From positions 1 to 22,596 of the forward strand of contig JAQVKR010000001.1 in NCBI GenBank assembly GCA_028694565.1: a stretch of 22,596 nucleotides of DNA. The letters are read 5' to 3'. The stretch's first letter is position 1; each line of letters begins with the position of its first letter. Shown here in pieces: positions 1 through 6,724 of this stretch. The position numbers and the translations under genes are program-made. The notes beneath the pieces were generated by a model. That model saw only the letters and a list, made by a program, of their open reading frames with translations. It did no database searches and had not been told where the DNA came from. The stretch is from Gammaproteobacteria bacterium (GTDB lineage Bacteria > Pseudomonadota > Gammaproteobacteria > DSM-26407).

Positions 1-87
1 GTAGTCGGCCACCTGGCGCACGGTCATGAATCGCGGCGGCGCCAGGTCTCCCGTTCCCTGGGCCTTGTCGTTCGTGTCCGATCCCAC
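1..87 (-). CDS. N-terminus of a helix-turn-helix DNA-binding protein (partial, runs off the left edge)
   Basis: Only about 29 codons are visible, reading leftward from a possible GTG at 87-85 or an ATG at 27-25. From the ATG the peptide is MTVRQVADY; with the preceding residues it reads LAPPRFMTVRQVADY. This resembles the first helix of the excisionase/MerR-like winged HTH fold. That fold also begins one-component regulators carrying a molybdate/tungstate-type periplasmic-binding domain, which often sit beside molybdenum-enzyme genes. The frame follows fdhD on the same strand after a 14-nt gap (from the GTG), so it is probably the third gene of a moaA-fdhD-HTH operon. The start codon is uncertain: a GGGGAG lies at the end of fdhD, 17 nt before the GTG. 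The effector domain is outside the window, so the regulatory role is inference. Confidence 0.5.
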   Translation of the reverse strand, partial: MGSDTNDKAQGTGDLAPPRFMTVRQVADY

Positions 88-101
88 CCCGCGCGCCGCC
101 C

Positions 102-986
102 CTACTCCCCGGCGGCCCGCGACAGGCGGGTCACCGCCGCCTCGTCCCGGCGTGCGGGCGGGGCGTCGTAGTCCAGGTTCTCGCCGCCGTTGAAGACCAG
201 GAAGTGGCGGCCCTTGGCCCGGGCGATCATGGTCATGCCCAGATCGCGGGCCAGCTCCAGCCCCATGTGGGTCACGCCGGAGCGGGACAGCAGCACGGGG
301 ATGCCCACCAGGGCGGTCTTCATCACGATCTCGGAGGTCAGCCGGCCGGTGGTGTAGAAGATCTTGTCGCCGCCCCCGATGCCTTCCAGCCACATCAGCC
401 CGGCGATGGCGTCGGCGGCGTTGTGGCGGCCCACGTCCTCCACGAAGTGCAGGATCCGGCCCTCGCCGCACAGGGCGCAGCCGTGCACCGCCCCGGCGGA
501 GCGGTAGACGTCGTTGTGCCCGGAGAGGGTCTCCAGCAGCTCGTAGATGCCCGACTGGCGCAGCGACACGGCGGGCAGGCGCCGGTCGTAGAGGTGGTCG
601 ATGGTGCAGCTGAACACGGTCCCCTGGCCGCAGCCGGTGGTGACGGTGCGCTGCTTCAGCTTCTCGTCCCAGCCCTCCACCCCGTGGTGGGTGCGCACCC
701 GGACCGACTCCCGCTCCCAGTCCACCTCCACCGCCGCGATCTCTTCCAGCGAGTGCACGAAGCGCTGGGTGCGGAGGTAGCCGATGGCGAGCGCCTCGGG
801 GCGGCTGCCCAGGGTCATCAGGGTGACGATTTCGCGATCGTCCACGAACAGGGTCAGGGGCGACTCGCCGGCGATGTGCACCTCGCGGCGGTCGCCGTAT
901 TCGTCCCGCACCTGCACCGCGCGGGTGGGCGCCAGGGCCGCGTCGCTCATGCGCGGCCGGTAGGGCTGCCGGGTGTCGCCCGCCAT
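102..986 (-). CDS. fdhD: Formate dehydrogenase accessory sulfurtransferase FdhD
   Basis: This 294-residue protein belongs to the FdhD family, which moves sulfur from a cysteine desulfurase to the bis-MGD cofactor of formate dehydrogenase, a step needed for activity. Family signatures visible are TTGCGQG (residues 116-122), VEDVGRHNAADAI (182-194) and GRLTSEIVMK (214-223). In E. coli FdhD the sulfur-carrying loop is CGVC. Here that position reads CGQG, keeping Cys119 but losing the second cysteine, while a CxxC appears later as Cys170 and Cys173 in HGCALCG. The start is supported by GGAGG nine bases upstream, overlapping the last codons of moaA; the gap between the genes is 6 nt, so the two are cotranscribed. 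An internal Met13 lacks a ribosome site. The client is most likely the formate dehydrogenase encoded at 13522-18188. Confidence 0.95.
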   Translation of the reverse strand: MAGDTRQPYRPRMSDAALAPTRAVQVRDEYGDRREVHIAGESPLTLFVDDREIVTLMTLGSRPEALAIGYLRTQRFVHSLEEIAAVEVDWERESVRVRTHHGVEGWDEKLKQRTVTTGCGQGTVFSCTIDHLYDRRLPAVSLRQSGIYELLETLSGHNDVYRSAGAVHGCALCGEGRILHFVEDVGRHNAADAIAGLMWLEGIGGGDKIFYTTGRLTSEIVMKTALVGIPVLLSRSGVTHMGLELARDLGMTMIARAKGRHFLVFNGGENLDYDAPPARRDEAAVTRLSRAAGE

Positions 987-992
987 CCGCTG

Positions 993-2021
993 TCAGCCTC
1001 CGGTCATGTTCATGTGCCGCATCAGCACCGGCTGTCCCCGCAGATCGAAATCGTGGCCCTTGGGCTTGATCTGCATGGCGTCGACGATGGCGGCCTTCAG
1101 CGCCTCCGGCTCGCCGGGGTGGGCGCGCAGCACGCGGCGCAGGTCCACGGAGTGCTCCTGGCCCAGGCACAGCAGCAGCCGGCCCTCGGCGGTGACCCGC
1201 ACGCGGTTGCAGGTGCCGCAGAAGTTGTGGCTGTGGGGGGAGATGAAGCCCACCCGGGTGGAGGTGCCCTGCACCCGGTAGTAGCGGGCGGGGCCGCCGC
1301 TGCTCTCGGTGGTGGGGAGCATCTCGTAGCGCTCCTCCAGGTCGGCGCGGATCGCGTCGCTGGAGTAGTAGGCCTCGGCCCGGTCGTGATCGCCGATGAC
1401 GCCGAGCGGCATCTCCTCGATGAAGCTGATGTCGATGCCGCGGCCGACGGCGAAGGCCACCAGGTCGCGGACCTCGTCGTGGTTGCGGTTCTTCAGCACC
1501 ACGCTGTTGAGCTTGATGCCCTCGAAGCCGGCCGCCAGCGCCGCGTCGATGCCGCGCAGCACCTGGTCCAGATCGCCGGTGCGGGTGATGCGCCGGAAGC
1601 GGTCCGGGCGCAGGGAGTCGAGGCTGATGTTCACCCGCCGTACGCCGGCGGCGCGGATGGCGGTTGCCATCCGCTCCAGCTGGGAGCCGTTGGTGGTGAC
1701 GACCAGCTCGCGCAGCCCCTGCAGCCCGCCGATGCGCTCCAGCAGCCAGAGGATGTTGCGCCGGACCAGCGGCTCGCCGCCGGTGAGCCGGATCTTGGTC
1801 ACGCCCAGCTCGCGGAACGCCCGCGCCACCTGCAGCAGCTCCTCCAGGGTCAGGATCTGGGCGCGGGGCAGGAAGGTCATGTCCTCGCTCATGCAGTAGA
1901 CGCAGCGGAAGTCGCAGCGGTCGGTCACCGACAGGCGCACATAGTTGACGTGGCGCCCGAAGCGATCCACCAGGGCGGCGCCGGGTGTGGACGGTGGGGT
2001 GGGTTCGAAAGCTGTCGCCAT
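993..2021 (-). CDS. moaA: GTP 3',8-cyclase MoaA (radical SAM, molybdopterin synthesis step 1)
   Basis: MoaA converts GTP to 3',8-cyclo-GTP, which MoaC turns into cyclic pyranopterin monophosphate for molybdenum and tungsten cofactors. The 342-residue product has the radical SAM motif CDFRCVYC (Cys36, Cys40, Cys43), the SAM-binding RLTGGEP, and the second-cluster cysteines at 268, 271 and 285 (CGTC...C). It also ends in the Gly-Gly tail needed for activity in characterised MoaA. The length is normal. The ATG at 2021 has GGAGGGAG about 7 nt upstream. It is the first gene of the leftward operon and is divergent from the aldehyde oxidoreductase operon. A sigma-54-like element at 2078-2093 points into it. 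Placing a cofactor-synthesis gene here suggests extra pterin supply is made when the two enzymes are induced. Confidence 0.97.
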   Translation of the reverse strand: MATAFEPTPPSTPGAALVDRFGRHVNYVRLSVTDRCDFRCVYCMSEDMTFLPRAQILTLEELLQVARAFRELGVTKIRLTGGEPLVRRNILWLLERIGGLQGLRELVVTTNGSQLERMATAIRAAGVRRVNISLDSLRPDRFRRITRTGDLDQVLRGIDAALAAGFEGIKLNSVVLKNRNHDEVRDLVAFAVGRGIDISFIEEMPLGVIGDHDRAEAYYSSDAIRADLEERYEMLPTTESSGGPARYYRVQGTSTRVGFISPHSHNFCGTCNRVRVTAEGRLLLCLGQEHSVDLRRVLRAHPGEPEALKAAIVDAMQIKPKGHDFDLRGQPVLMRHMNMTGG

Positions 2022-2077
2022 GCAGGGTCTCCCTCCGCGCCGGCCCGCAGCCGGCTACTGGACTCCAGAGGCAATAA

Positions 2078-2093
2078 AGCAAGAATCGAGCCG
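2078..2093 (-). promoter_or_regulatory. Putative sigma-54 promoter for moaA-fdhD
   Basis: On the minus strand the sequence is CGGCTCGATTCTTGCT. It matches the sigma-54 consensus TGGCACGNNNNTTGCW at most positions, with the required GG and GC spaced by ten bases. The predicted transcript would start near 2067, giving a leader of about 46 nt that includes the moaA ribosome-binding site. No good sigma-70 pair was found in the same place. Confidence 0.5.
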
Positions 2094-2175
2094 CCTGTCT
2101 GTACCCCGGAATGGTTAACACCCGGAGCGATAGTCCGGCCCCGCCGCCCGGCGGTTCGGGCCCGTCCGGCCGGAT

Positions 2176-2192
2176 TGGGTCATTCCGACCCA
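2176..2192. promoter_or_regulatory. Palindromic activator site, copy 1 (TGGGTCA-TTC-CGACCCA)
   Basis: The inverted arms are 7 bp around a 3-bp centre, with one mismatch. The same 17-mer, with perfect arms, recurs at 9261-9277 upstream of the formate dehydrogenase locus; the two copies differ at one base. Its centre lies about 105 bp from the -12 of the moaA promoter and about 136 bp from the -12 of the aor promoter. These are typical distances for an enhancer-binding protein site. Confidence 0.6.
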
Positions 2193-2207
2193 GTCGGCCG
2201 TCACGCC

Positions 2208-2224
2208 GGTGACAGTTTGACCCA
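2208..2224. promoter_or_regulatory. Degenerate second activator site (GACAGTTTGACCCA core)
   Basis: The right arm TGACCCA is intact and the left arm is degenerate. The centre is 32 bp (about three helical turns) from the palindrome at 2176-2192 and about 103 bp from the -12 of the aor promoter. A matching degenerate site, GACACTTTGACTCG, occurs beside the other palindrome at 9234-9247. Its presence at both loci is the main support. Confidence 0.4.
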
Positions 2225-2305
2225 GCGCGGGGCCGGCCGCCCGGCCGCGGGGGAGGGAGGGACGGTGCACGCCTCCGCCTCGGTCCCGATCTTCCCCGGG
2301 AAAAC

Positions 2306-2320
2306 TGGAACGTCCCTTGC
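2306..2320 (+). promoter_or_regulatory. Putative sigma-54 promoter for the aldehyde oxidoreductase operon
   Basis: The sequence TGGAACGTCCCTTGC has the essential GG (2307-2308) and GC (2319-2320) separated by ten bases. It matches TGGCACGNNNNTTGC except C to A at one position. Transcription would start near 2332, giving a leader of about 100 nt before the ATG at 2433. Confidence 0.6.
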
Positions 2321-2432
2321 GTACCGCTCCATGCCACGCCGCTGCGGTCCGGAAAAGCGGCAGGGACGACGCGGGCAAGGAACCAGAGCAACTCCGCGGA
2401 TGCGGTCCAACAACTGGAGAGGAGGAACCCGA

Positions 2433-2918
2433 ATGCTCCGGTCGCTGCATATCGAACCGAGAAAGTGTACCGGCTGTCTGCAGTGCGAGATGGCCTGCTC
2501 CTATGAGAACGAGGGGGTATTCAACCCCGCCCGCTCGCGGATCAAGGTGTTCAACTTCCACGAGGAGGGGCGCATGGTCCCCTATACCTGCACCCAGTGC
2601 GCGGAGGCCTGGTGCCTGCACGCCTGCCCCGTGGAGGCCATCGTGGTCAACCACGCGACCGGCGCCAAGGAGGTGCTGGACTCCCGCTGCGTGGGGTGCA
2701 AGGTCTGCACCATCGCCTGCCCGTTCGGCACGGTGAACTACCAGCAGGCCACCGGCAAGGTGATCAAGTGCGACCTCTGCGGCGGCGACCCGGCCTGCGC
2801 CAAGGCCTGTCCCACCCAGGCCATCACCTACGTCGACGCGGACTGGACCGGCTACGACCGCATGCGCGCCTGGGCCTCCCGCACCGACGCCCAGCCCGCC
2901 GCCGGCACCCCCGCCTGA
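2433..2918 (+). CDS. aorA: Four-cluster ferredoxin subunit of aldehyde oxidoreductase (AorA type)
   Basis: This 161-residue cytoplasmic protein has sixteen cysteines in four groups: KCTGCLQCEMAC, CTQCAEAWCLHAC, CVGCKVCTIAC and CDLCGGDPACAKAC. That is enough for four [4Fe-4S] clusters in the polyferredoxin layout of the DMSO-reductase electron-transfer subunit family. Together with the two genes that follow it matches the AorABC arrangement of tungsten aldehyde oxidoreductase from Aromatoleum-type bacteria, in which AorA passes electrons between the W subunit and the FAD subunit. The ATG is chosen because GGAGAGGAGG lies just upstream; the open frame extends much further left but without family similarity. 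The 13-nt gap to the next gene supports cotranscription. Confidence 0.9.
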   Translation: MLRSLHIEPRKCTGCLQCEMACSYENEGVFNPARSRIKVFNFHEEGRMVPYTCTQCAEAWCLHACPVEAIVVNHATGAKEVLDSRCVGCKVCTIACPFGTVNYQQATGKVIKCDLCGGDPACAKACPTQAITYVDADWTGYDRMRAWASRTDAQPAAGTPA

Positions 2919-2931
2919 GAGGAGACGCACC

Positions 2932-4779
2932 ATGGGATGGCACAACAAAGTCCTGCGGGTGAACCTCACCGCCGGCACCTGCACCCCCGAACCGCTCAAC
3001 GCCGAGTGGGCCCAGCAGTATCTCGGCCAGCGCGGCCTGGCCACCAAGTACCTGGTGGAGGAGGTGGATCCGAAGGTCGATCCGCTCGCGCCGGAGAACA
3101 AGATCATCTTCGCCACCGGCCCGCTCACCGGCACCGCCGCCTCCACCGGCGGGCGCTACTCGGTGATCACCAAGGGCGCGCTCACCGGCGCCATCGCCTG
3201 CTCCAACTCCGGCGGCTACTTCGGCGCCGAGCTGAAGATGGCCGGCTGGGACATGATCATCTGCGAGGGACGGGCGGCGAAGCCCGTCTACCTGTTCATC
3301 GAGGACGGCCGCGCCGAACTGCTGCCGGCCGACGGCCTGTGGGGCAAGTCGGTGTGGGAGGTCGACGAGATCATCCACCGCACCCACCAGGATCCGCTGA
3401 TCCGCATCTCGGCCATCGGCCGCGCCGGCGAGGAGGGGGTGATGTACGCCGGGGTGGTGAACGACCTGCACCGCGCCGCCGGCCGCTCCGGGGTGGGCAC
3501 GGTGATGGGCTCCAAGAACCTCAAGGCCATCGCCGTGCGCGGCACCGCGGGCGTGAGGGTGAAGGACCCGGCGCGCTTCATGCAGGCCGCCGCCGCGGCC
3601 AAGGAGGTGCTCGCCGGCAACGCGGTCACCGGCCAGGGGCTGCCCAAGTACGGCACCCAGGTGCTGATGAACGTCATCAACGAGGTGGGTGCGCTGCCCA
3701 CCCGCAACCATCGCGATGTCCAGTTCGAGGGCGCCGGCCACATCTCCGGCGAGGCCATGCACGAGCCGCGGCCCAGCGACGGCAAGCCCAACCTGGTGAC
3801 CAACCAGGCCTGCTTCGGCTGCACCATCGCCTGCGGCCGCATCTCGCGCATCGACCAGAAGCACTACACGGTGGTCAACCGACCCGAGTACTGGAGCGCC
3901 TCCGGCGGGCTGGAGTACGAGGCGGCATGGGCGCTCGGCGCCGCCACGGGGGTGGACGACCTGGAGGCGCTGACCTACGCCAATTTCCTCTGCAACGAGC
4001 AGGGCTTCGATCCCATCTCCTTCGGCGCCACCGTGGGTGCGGCCATGGAGCTCTACGACATGGGGGTCATCACCGACGCGGAGACCGGCGGCCTCAGGCT
4101 CGTCTTCGGCTCCGCCGAGGTCCTCACCACCCTGGCCGAGCTGACCGGGCGCGGGGAGGGGTTCGGGCGCGAGATCGGGCTCGGCTCCAAGCGCCTGTGC
4201 GAGAAGTACGGCCACCCGGAGCTCTCCATGAGCGTCAACGGCCAGGAGTTTCCCGCCTACGACTCCCGGGGCATCCAGGGCATGGGGCTCACCTACGCCA
4301 CCAGCAACCGCGGCGCCTGCCACCTGCGCAGCTACACCGTCTCCTCGGAGATCCTGGGCATTCCGGAGAAGACCGACCCGCTGGCCAGCGAGGGCAAGGC
4401 GGGCCTGGTCAAGGCGTTCCAGGACGCCACCGCCGCGGTGGACTCCTCGGGCCTGTGCCTGTTCACCACCTTCGCCTGGACCCTGGGGGACATCGCGCCC
4501 CAGCTGGACGCGGCCTGCGAGGGCGAGTGGAGCGTCGACCGGCTGCTGGAGACGGGCGAGCGCATCTGGAACATGGAGCGGCAGTTCAACCTGGCCGCCG
4601 GGTTCACCGCCAAGGACGACACCCTGCCGAAGCGCCTGCTCACCGAGCCGGCGAAGACCGGGCCGGCCAAGGGCAAGGTGAACGAGCTGCCGAAGATGCT
4701 GCCCGAGTACTACCAGCTGCGCGGCTGGGACGCCGAGGGCGTGCCCACGGGCGAGACCCTGTCGCGGCTGGGGCTGTGA
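2932..4779 (+). CDS. aorB: Tungsten-dependent aldehyde:ferredoxin oxidoreductase catalytic subunit (AorB type)
   Basis: This 615-residue protein has the usual AOR family length and recognisable family features from the MGWHNKVLRVNLT start onward. Examples are the N-terminal pterin-binding stretch with FATGPLTGTAASTGGRYSV (59-77) and SNSGGYFGAE. The [4Fe-4S] ligands fit Cys294, Cys297 and Cys301 (CFGCTIAC) plus Cys509 in SSGLCLFT. The enzyme oxidises aldehydes to acids at a W-bis-pyranopterin; bacterial relatives act on aromatic and aliphatic aldehydes and can run in reverse with low-potential donors. No export signal is seen, so it is cytoplasmic. GAGAGGAGACGCACC precedes the ATG. A perfect 32-bp palindrome follows the stop codon. 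The substrate cannot be told from sequence; the choice of W over Mo comes from the family. Confidence 0.95.
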   Translation: MGWHNKVLRVNLTAGTCTPEPLNAEWAQQYLGQRGLATKYLVEEVDPKVDPLAPENKIIFATGPLTGTAASTGGRYSVITKGALTGAIACSNSGGYFGAELKMAGWDMIICEGRAAKPVYLFIEDGRAELLPADGLWGKSVWEVDEIIHRTHQDPLIRISAIGRAGEEGVMYAGVVNDLHRAAGRSGVGTVMGSKNLKAIAVRGTAGVRVKDPARFMQAAAAAKEVLAGNAVTGQGLPKYGTQVLMNVINEVGALPTRNHRDVQFEGAGHISGEAMHEPRPSDGKPNLVTNQACFGCTIACGRISRIDQKHYTVVNRPEYWSASGGLEYEAAWALGAATGVDDLEALTYANFLCNEQGFDPISFGATVGAAMELYDMGVITDAETGGLRLVFGSAEVLTTLAELTGRGEGFGREIGLGSKRLCEKYGHPELSMSVNGQEFPAYDSRGIQGMGLTYATSNRGACHLRSYTVSSEILGIPEKTDPLASEGKAGLVKAFQDATAAVDSSGLCLFTTFAWTLGDIAPQLDAACEGEWSVDRLLETGERIWNMERQFNLAAGFTAKDDTLPKRLLTEPAKTGPAKGKVNELPKMLPEYYQLRGWDAEGVPTGETLSRLGL

Positions 4780-4783
4780 AACC

Positions 4784-4815
4784 CGCTCCCGCGGGGCGCG
4801 CGCCCCGCGGGAGCG
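4784..4815. repeat. Perfect 32-bp GC-rich palindrome inside the aor operon
   Basis: The stretch equals its own reverse complement over all 32 bases, starting CGCTCCCGCG and ending CGCGGGAGCG. It can form a 14-bp stem with a 4-base loop in RNA. It sits 4 nt after the aorB stop and is not followed by a T-run, so it is more likely an intra-operon stabilising or attenuating hairpin than a simple terminator. Confidence 0.8.
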
Positions 4816-4857
4816 TCGTCAACCGGTTGAACCCATCGAGCACGAGGAGACGGACGG

Positions 4858-6129
4858 ATGCGCTACCTGGTAGTCGGCGCGGGTCCGGCGGGGGTCATCG
4901 CCGCCGAGACGCTGCGCAACACGGATCCGGGGGGGGAGGTGATGCTGGTGGGCGGGGAGCCCGAGCCCGCCTACTCCCGCATGGCCATCCCCTACTACCT
5001 CGCCGGCGGCATCGGCGAGCCGGGCACCTACCTGCGCCCGGAGCCCGATCACTTCAGCCGCGCCGGGATCGATTTCCGCCATGATCGGCTGCTGCGCCTC
5101 GACGCCGCCGCCGGGCAGGCGCATCTGGCCAAGGGCGGCGCCACCCCCTTCGACCGGCTGCTCATCGCGACCGGCTCCAGTCCGGCGGTGCCGCCGGTGC
5201 CGGGGCTGACCCAGCCCGGCATCCACACCTGCTGGACCCTGGCCGACGCGCGGGCCATCGCCGCGGCCGCCAAGCCCGGCGCCCGGGTGGTGCTGGTGGG
5301 GGCCGGCTTCATCGGCTGCATCATCCTCGAGGCGCTGGTGGAGCGGGGCGTGCAGCTCACCGTGGTGGAGCAGGCCCCGCGCATGGTGGCGCGGATGATG
5401 AACCAGGTCGCCGCGGGGATGATCAAGCGGCGCTGCGAGCAGAACGGGGTGGAGGTGCTAACCGACACCCTGGTGGACGGGGTGGCCGAGCGCGCCGGCA
5501 ACGGCGAGCCGTTCAAGGTCCATCTCAAGAGCGGCCGGATCCTGGAGGCGGATCTCGTCATCACCGCCACCGGCGTGCGGCCCAACCTGGGCTTCCTGGA
5601 GGGCTCGGGCGTCGAGACCGGGCAGGGCGTGCTGGTGGACGAGAACCTGCGCACCAGCGTCCCCCACGTCTATGCCGCCGGCGACGTGGCCGAGGGCCGC
5701 GACTTCTCCACCGGCGGCCAGTCGGTGCACGCCATCCAGCCCACCGCCAGCGAGCACGGCCGCATCGCCGCGCTCAACATGGCCGGGGTGGAGAGCGCCT
5801 ATGCCGGCAGCCTGATCATGAACGTCCTCGACACCCTCGGCCTCGTCTCCAGCTCCTTCGGCCGCTGGGACGGCGTGGCGGACGGCGAGGAGGTGGCGCT
5901 GCGGGACGATGCCCGCCAGCGCTACCTGCAGCTGCAGTTCGCCGGGGATGTGCTGGTGGGAGCGAACAGCGTGGGGATGACCCAGCACGTGGGGGTGCTG
6001 CGCGGCCTGATCCAGGGCCGGTTCCGGCTCGGGGTGTGGAAGCGGCGCCTGCTGGCCGATCCCACCCGGATCATGGAGGCCTACCTCGCCTGCGCCGCCA
6101 GCCCCCTGCCCGCGGGCGGCGCGCAGTGA
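4858..6129 (+). CDS. aorC: FAD/NAD(P)-dependent oxidoreductase subunit (AorC type)
   Basis: This 423-residue protein belongs to the class of pyridine-nucleotide disulfide-type flavoproteins without a redox disulfide. It has the N-terminal FAD motif VGAGPAG (residues 6-12), an internal NAD(P) Rossmann motif VGAGFIG (147-153), LIATGSSP (102-109), the ATGVRPN segment and the FAD-ribityl motif AGDVAEG (274-280). In AorABC enzymes this subunit connects the Fe-S chain to NAD+. A GAGGAGACGG sequence precedes the ATG. Its stop overlaps the next start in the form GTGA, indicating translational coupling. Nitrite-reductase-like or rubredoxin reductases share the fold; the operon context decides for AorC. 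Confidence 0.9.
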   Translation: MRYLVVGAGPAGVIAAETLRNTDPGGEVMLVGGEPEPAYSRMAIPYYLAGGIGEPGTYLRPEPDHFSRAGIDFRHDRLLRLDAAAGQAHLAKGGATPFDRLLIATGSSPAVPPVPGLTQPGIHTCWTLADARAIAAAAKPGARVVLVGAGFIGCIILEALVERGVQLTVVEQAPRMVARMMNQVAAGMIKRRCEQNGVEVLTDTLVDGVAERAGNGEPFKVHLKSGRILEADLVITATGVRPNLGFLEGSGVETGQGVLVDENLRTSVPHVYAAGDVAEGRDFSTGGQSVHAIQPTASEHGRIAALNMAGVESAYAGSLIMNVLDTLGLVSSSFGRWDGVADGEEVALRDDARQRYLQLQFAGDVLVGANSVGMTQHVGVLRGLIQGRFRLGVWKRRLLADPTRIMEAYLACAASPLPAGGAQ

Positions 6130-6374
6130 GGATCACCTTCAAGCTCTACGCCTCGCTGGGCGAGTACCTGCCGCCGGGAGCGCGGGATCACAAAATCGAG
6201 CTGGAGGTGCCGGAGGGATGCACCCCGACCCGGATCCTGGAGGACCACCGGGTCCCGGGCGGGCAGGTGCACCTGGTGCTGGTCAACGGCGTCTACCTGG
6301 CGCCCGCGGAGCGGAACCGGCCGCTGGCGCCGGGCGACGAGCTGGCCGTGTGGCCCGCCATCGCCGGGGGCTGA
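6126..6374 (+). CDS. moaD: MoaD-like sulfur carrier (beta-grasp, ends in Gly-Gly)
   Basis: The 82-residue beta-grasp protein ends in AIAGG. In MoaD/ThiS proteins the terminal glycine is activated and carries the thiocarboxylate sulfur for the pterin dithiolene. Internal family-like segments are LVLVNGVYL and LAPGDELAVWPAI. Translation appears to start at the GTG that overlaps the aorC stop by four bases; no other start keeps the N-terminal RITFKLYASLGEYL strand. Its place inside the aor operon suggests a carrier dedicated to the tungsten pterin cofactor. No MoaE is seen in the window. Confidence 0.88.
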   Translation: MRITFKLYASLGEYLPPGARDHKIELEVPEGCTPTRILEDHRVPGGQVHLVLVNGVYLAPAERNRPLAPGDELAVWPAIAGG

Positions 6375-6659
6375 GTGGCCGGCTGCATCCGCGAGATGGG
6401 GCTCGACCGGGCCGAGTTCCTGCGGTTGCTGCCCGCCGCGTTGGGGCATGACCACTATACGGTCGAGGGCGAAACCATCCGCGTCGAGCACCCCGCGGGA
6501 GCCGTCGAGATTCGGCTCCATCCCACGCGGACCCGGCGCATCGCGCTGCTGGCGATTCCGGCCACGCGGGTGGAGTTCCGGTTCGGGAGGCTGTCGGAAG
6601 CCGAGCGGGGGGCGCTGCTCGAGCGGTTCGACCGGTATTACCAGAAGGGCGGGGGGTGA
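6375..6659 (+). CDS. Small protein of the aldehyde oxidoreductase operon, unknown function
   Basis: This 94-residue frame begins with a GTG directly after the moaD stop codon and is read without a gap, so it is very likely translated by coupling. I do not recognise a characterised family. The central part alternates hydrophobic and charged residues as in a small beta-sheet (VEGETIRVEHPAGAVEIRLH; RIALLAIPATRVEFRFG). A C-terminal helix, LSEAERGALLERFDRYYQKG, follows. It has no cysteines suited to metal binding beyond one near the start (Cys4), no signal and no membrane segment. Its position after the MoaD-like gene suggests an accessory role in cofactor insertion or enzyme assembly. That is inference from location only. 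Confidence 0.75.
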   Translation: MAGCIREMGLDRAEFLRLLPAALGHDHYTVEGETIRVEHPAGAVEIRLHPTRTRRIALLAIPATRVEFRFGRLSEAERGALLERFDRYYQKGGG

Positions 6660-6724
6660 GGGCGTGCGCGGCGGCGGGCCGCGGCGCTGGCCGCTCCCCG
6701 CGCTGAAAGCGGCGTTCCATGCCC

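Larger units (their letters stand above)
2022..2432. other. Divergent control region between moaA and the aldehyde oxidoreductase operon
   Basis: The 411 bp hold no convincing gene. They contain a leftward sigma-54-type promoter (2078-2093), a 17-bp near-perfect palindrome (2176-2192), a degenerate second copy (2208-2224) and a rightward sigma-54-type promoter (2306-2320). The two operator-like sites sit in the middle, so one set could serve both directions. Open frames crossing this stretch are GC-driven and have no family resemblance. Confidence 0.7.

Noticed and set aside
204..2400. Plus-strand open frame running through fdhD, moaA and the control region into the ferredoxin gene
   Set aside because: Only the last part, from 2433, has recognisable motifs and a ribosome site. 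The rest is antisense to two well-supported genes.
4819..4830. TCAACCGGTTGA as an operator
   Set aside because: It is a single short palindrome beside a hairpin with no second copy found at the other operons; too weak to call.
6660..6724. Terminator between the convergent aor operon and the solitary molybdoenzyme
   Set aside because: The region is GC-rich with several weak alternative stems but no clean hairpin with a T-run on either strand.
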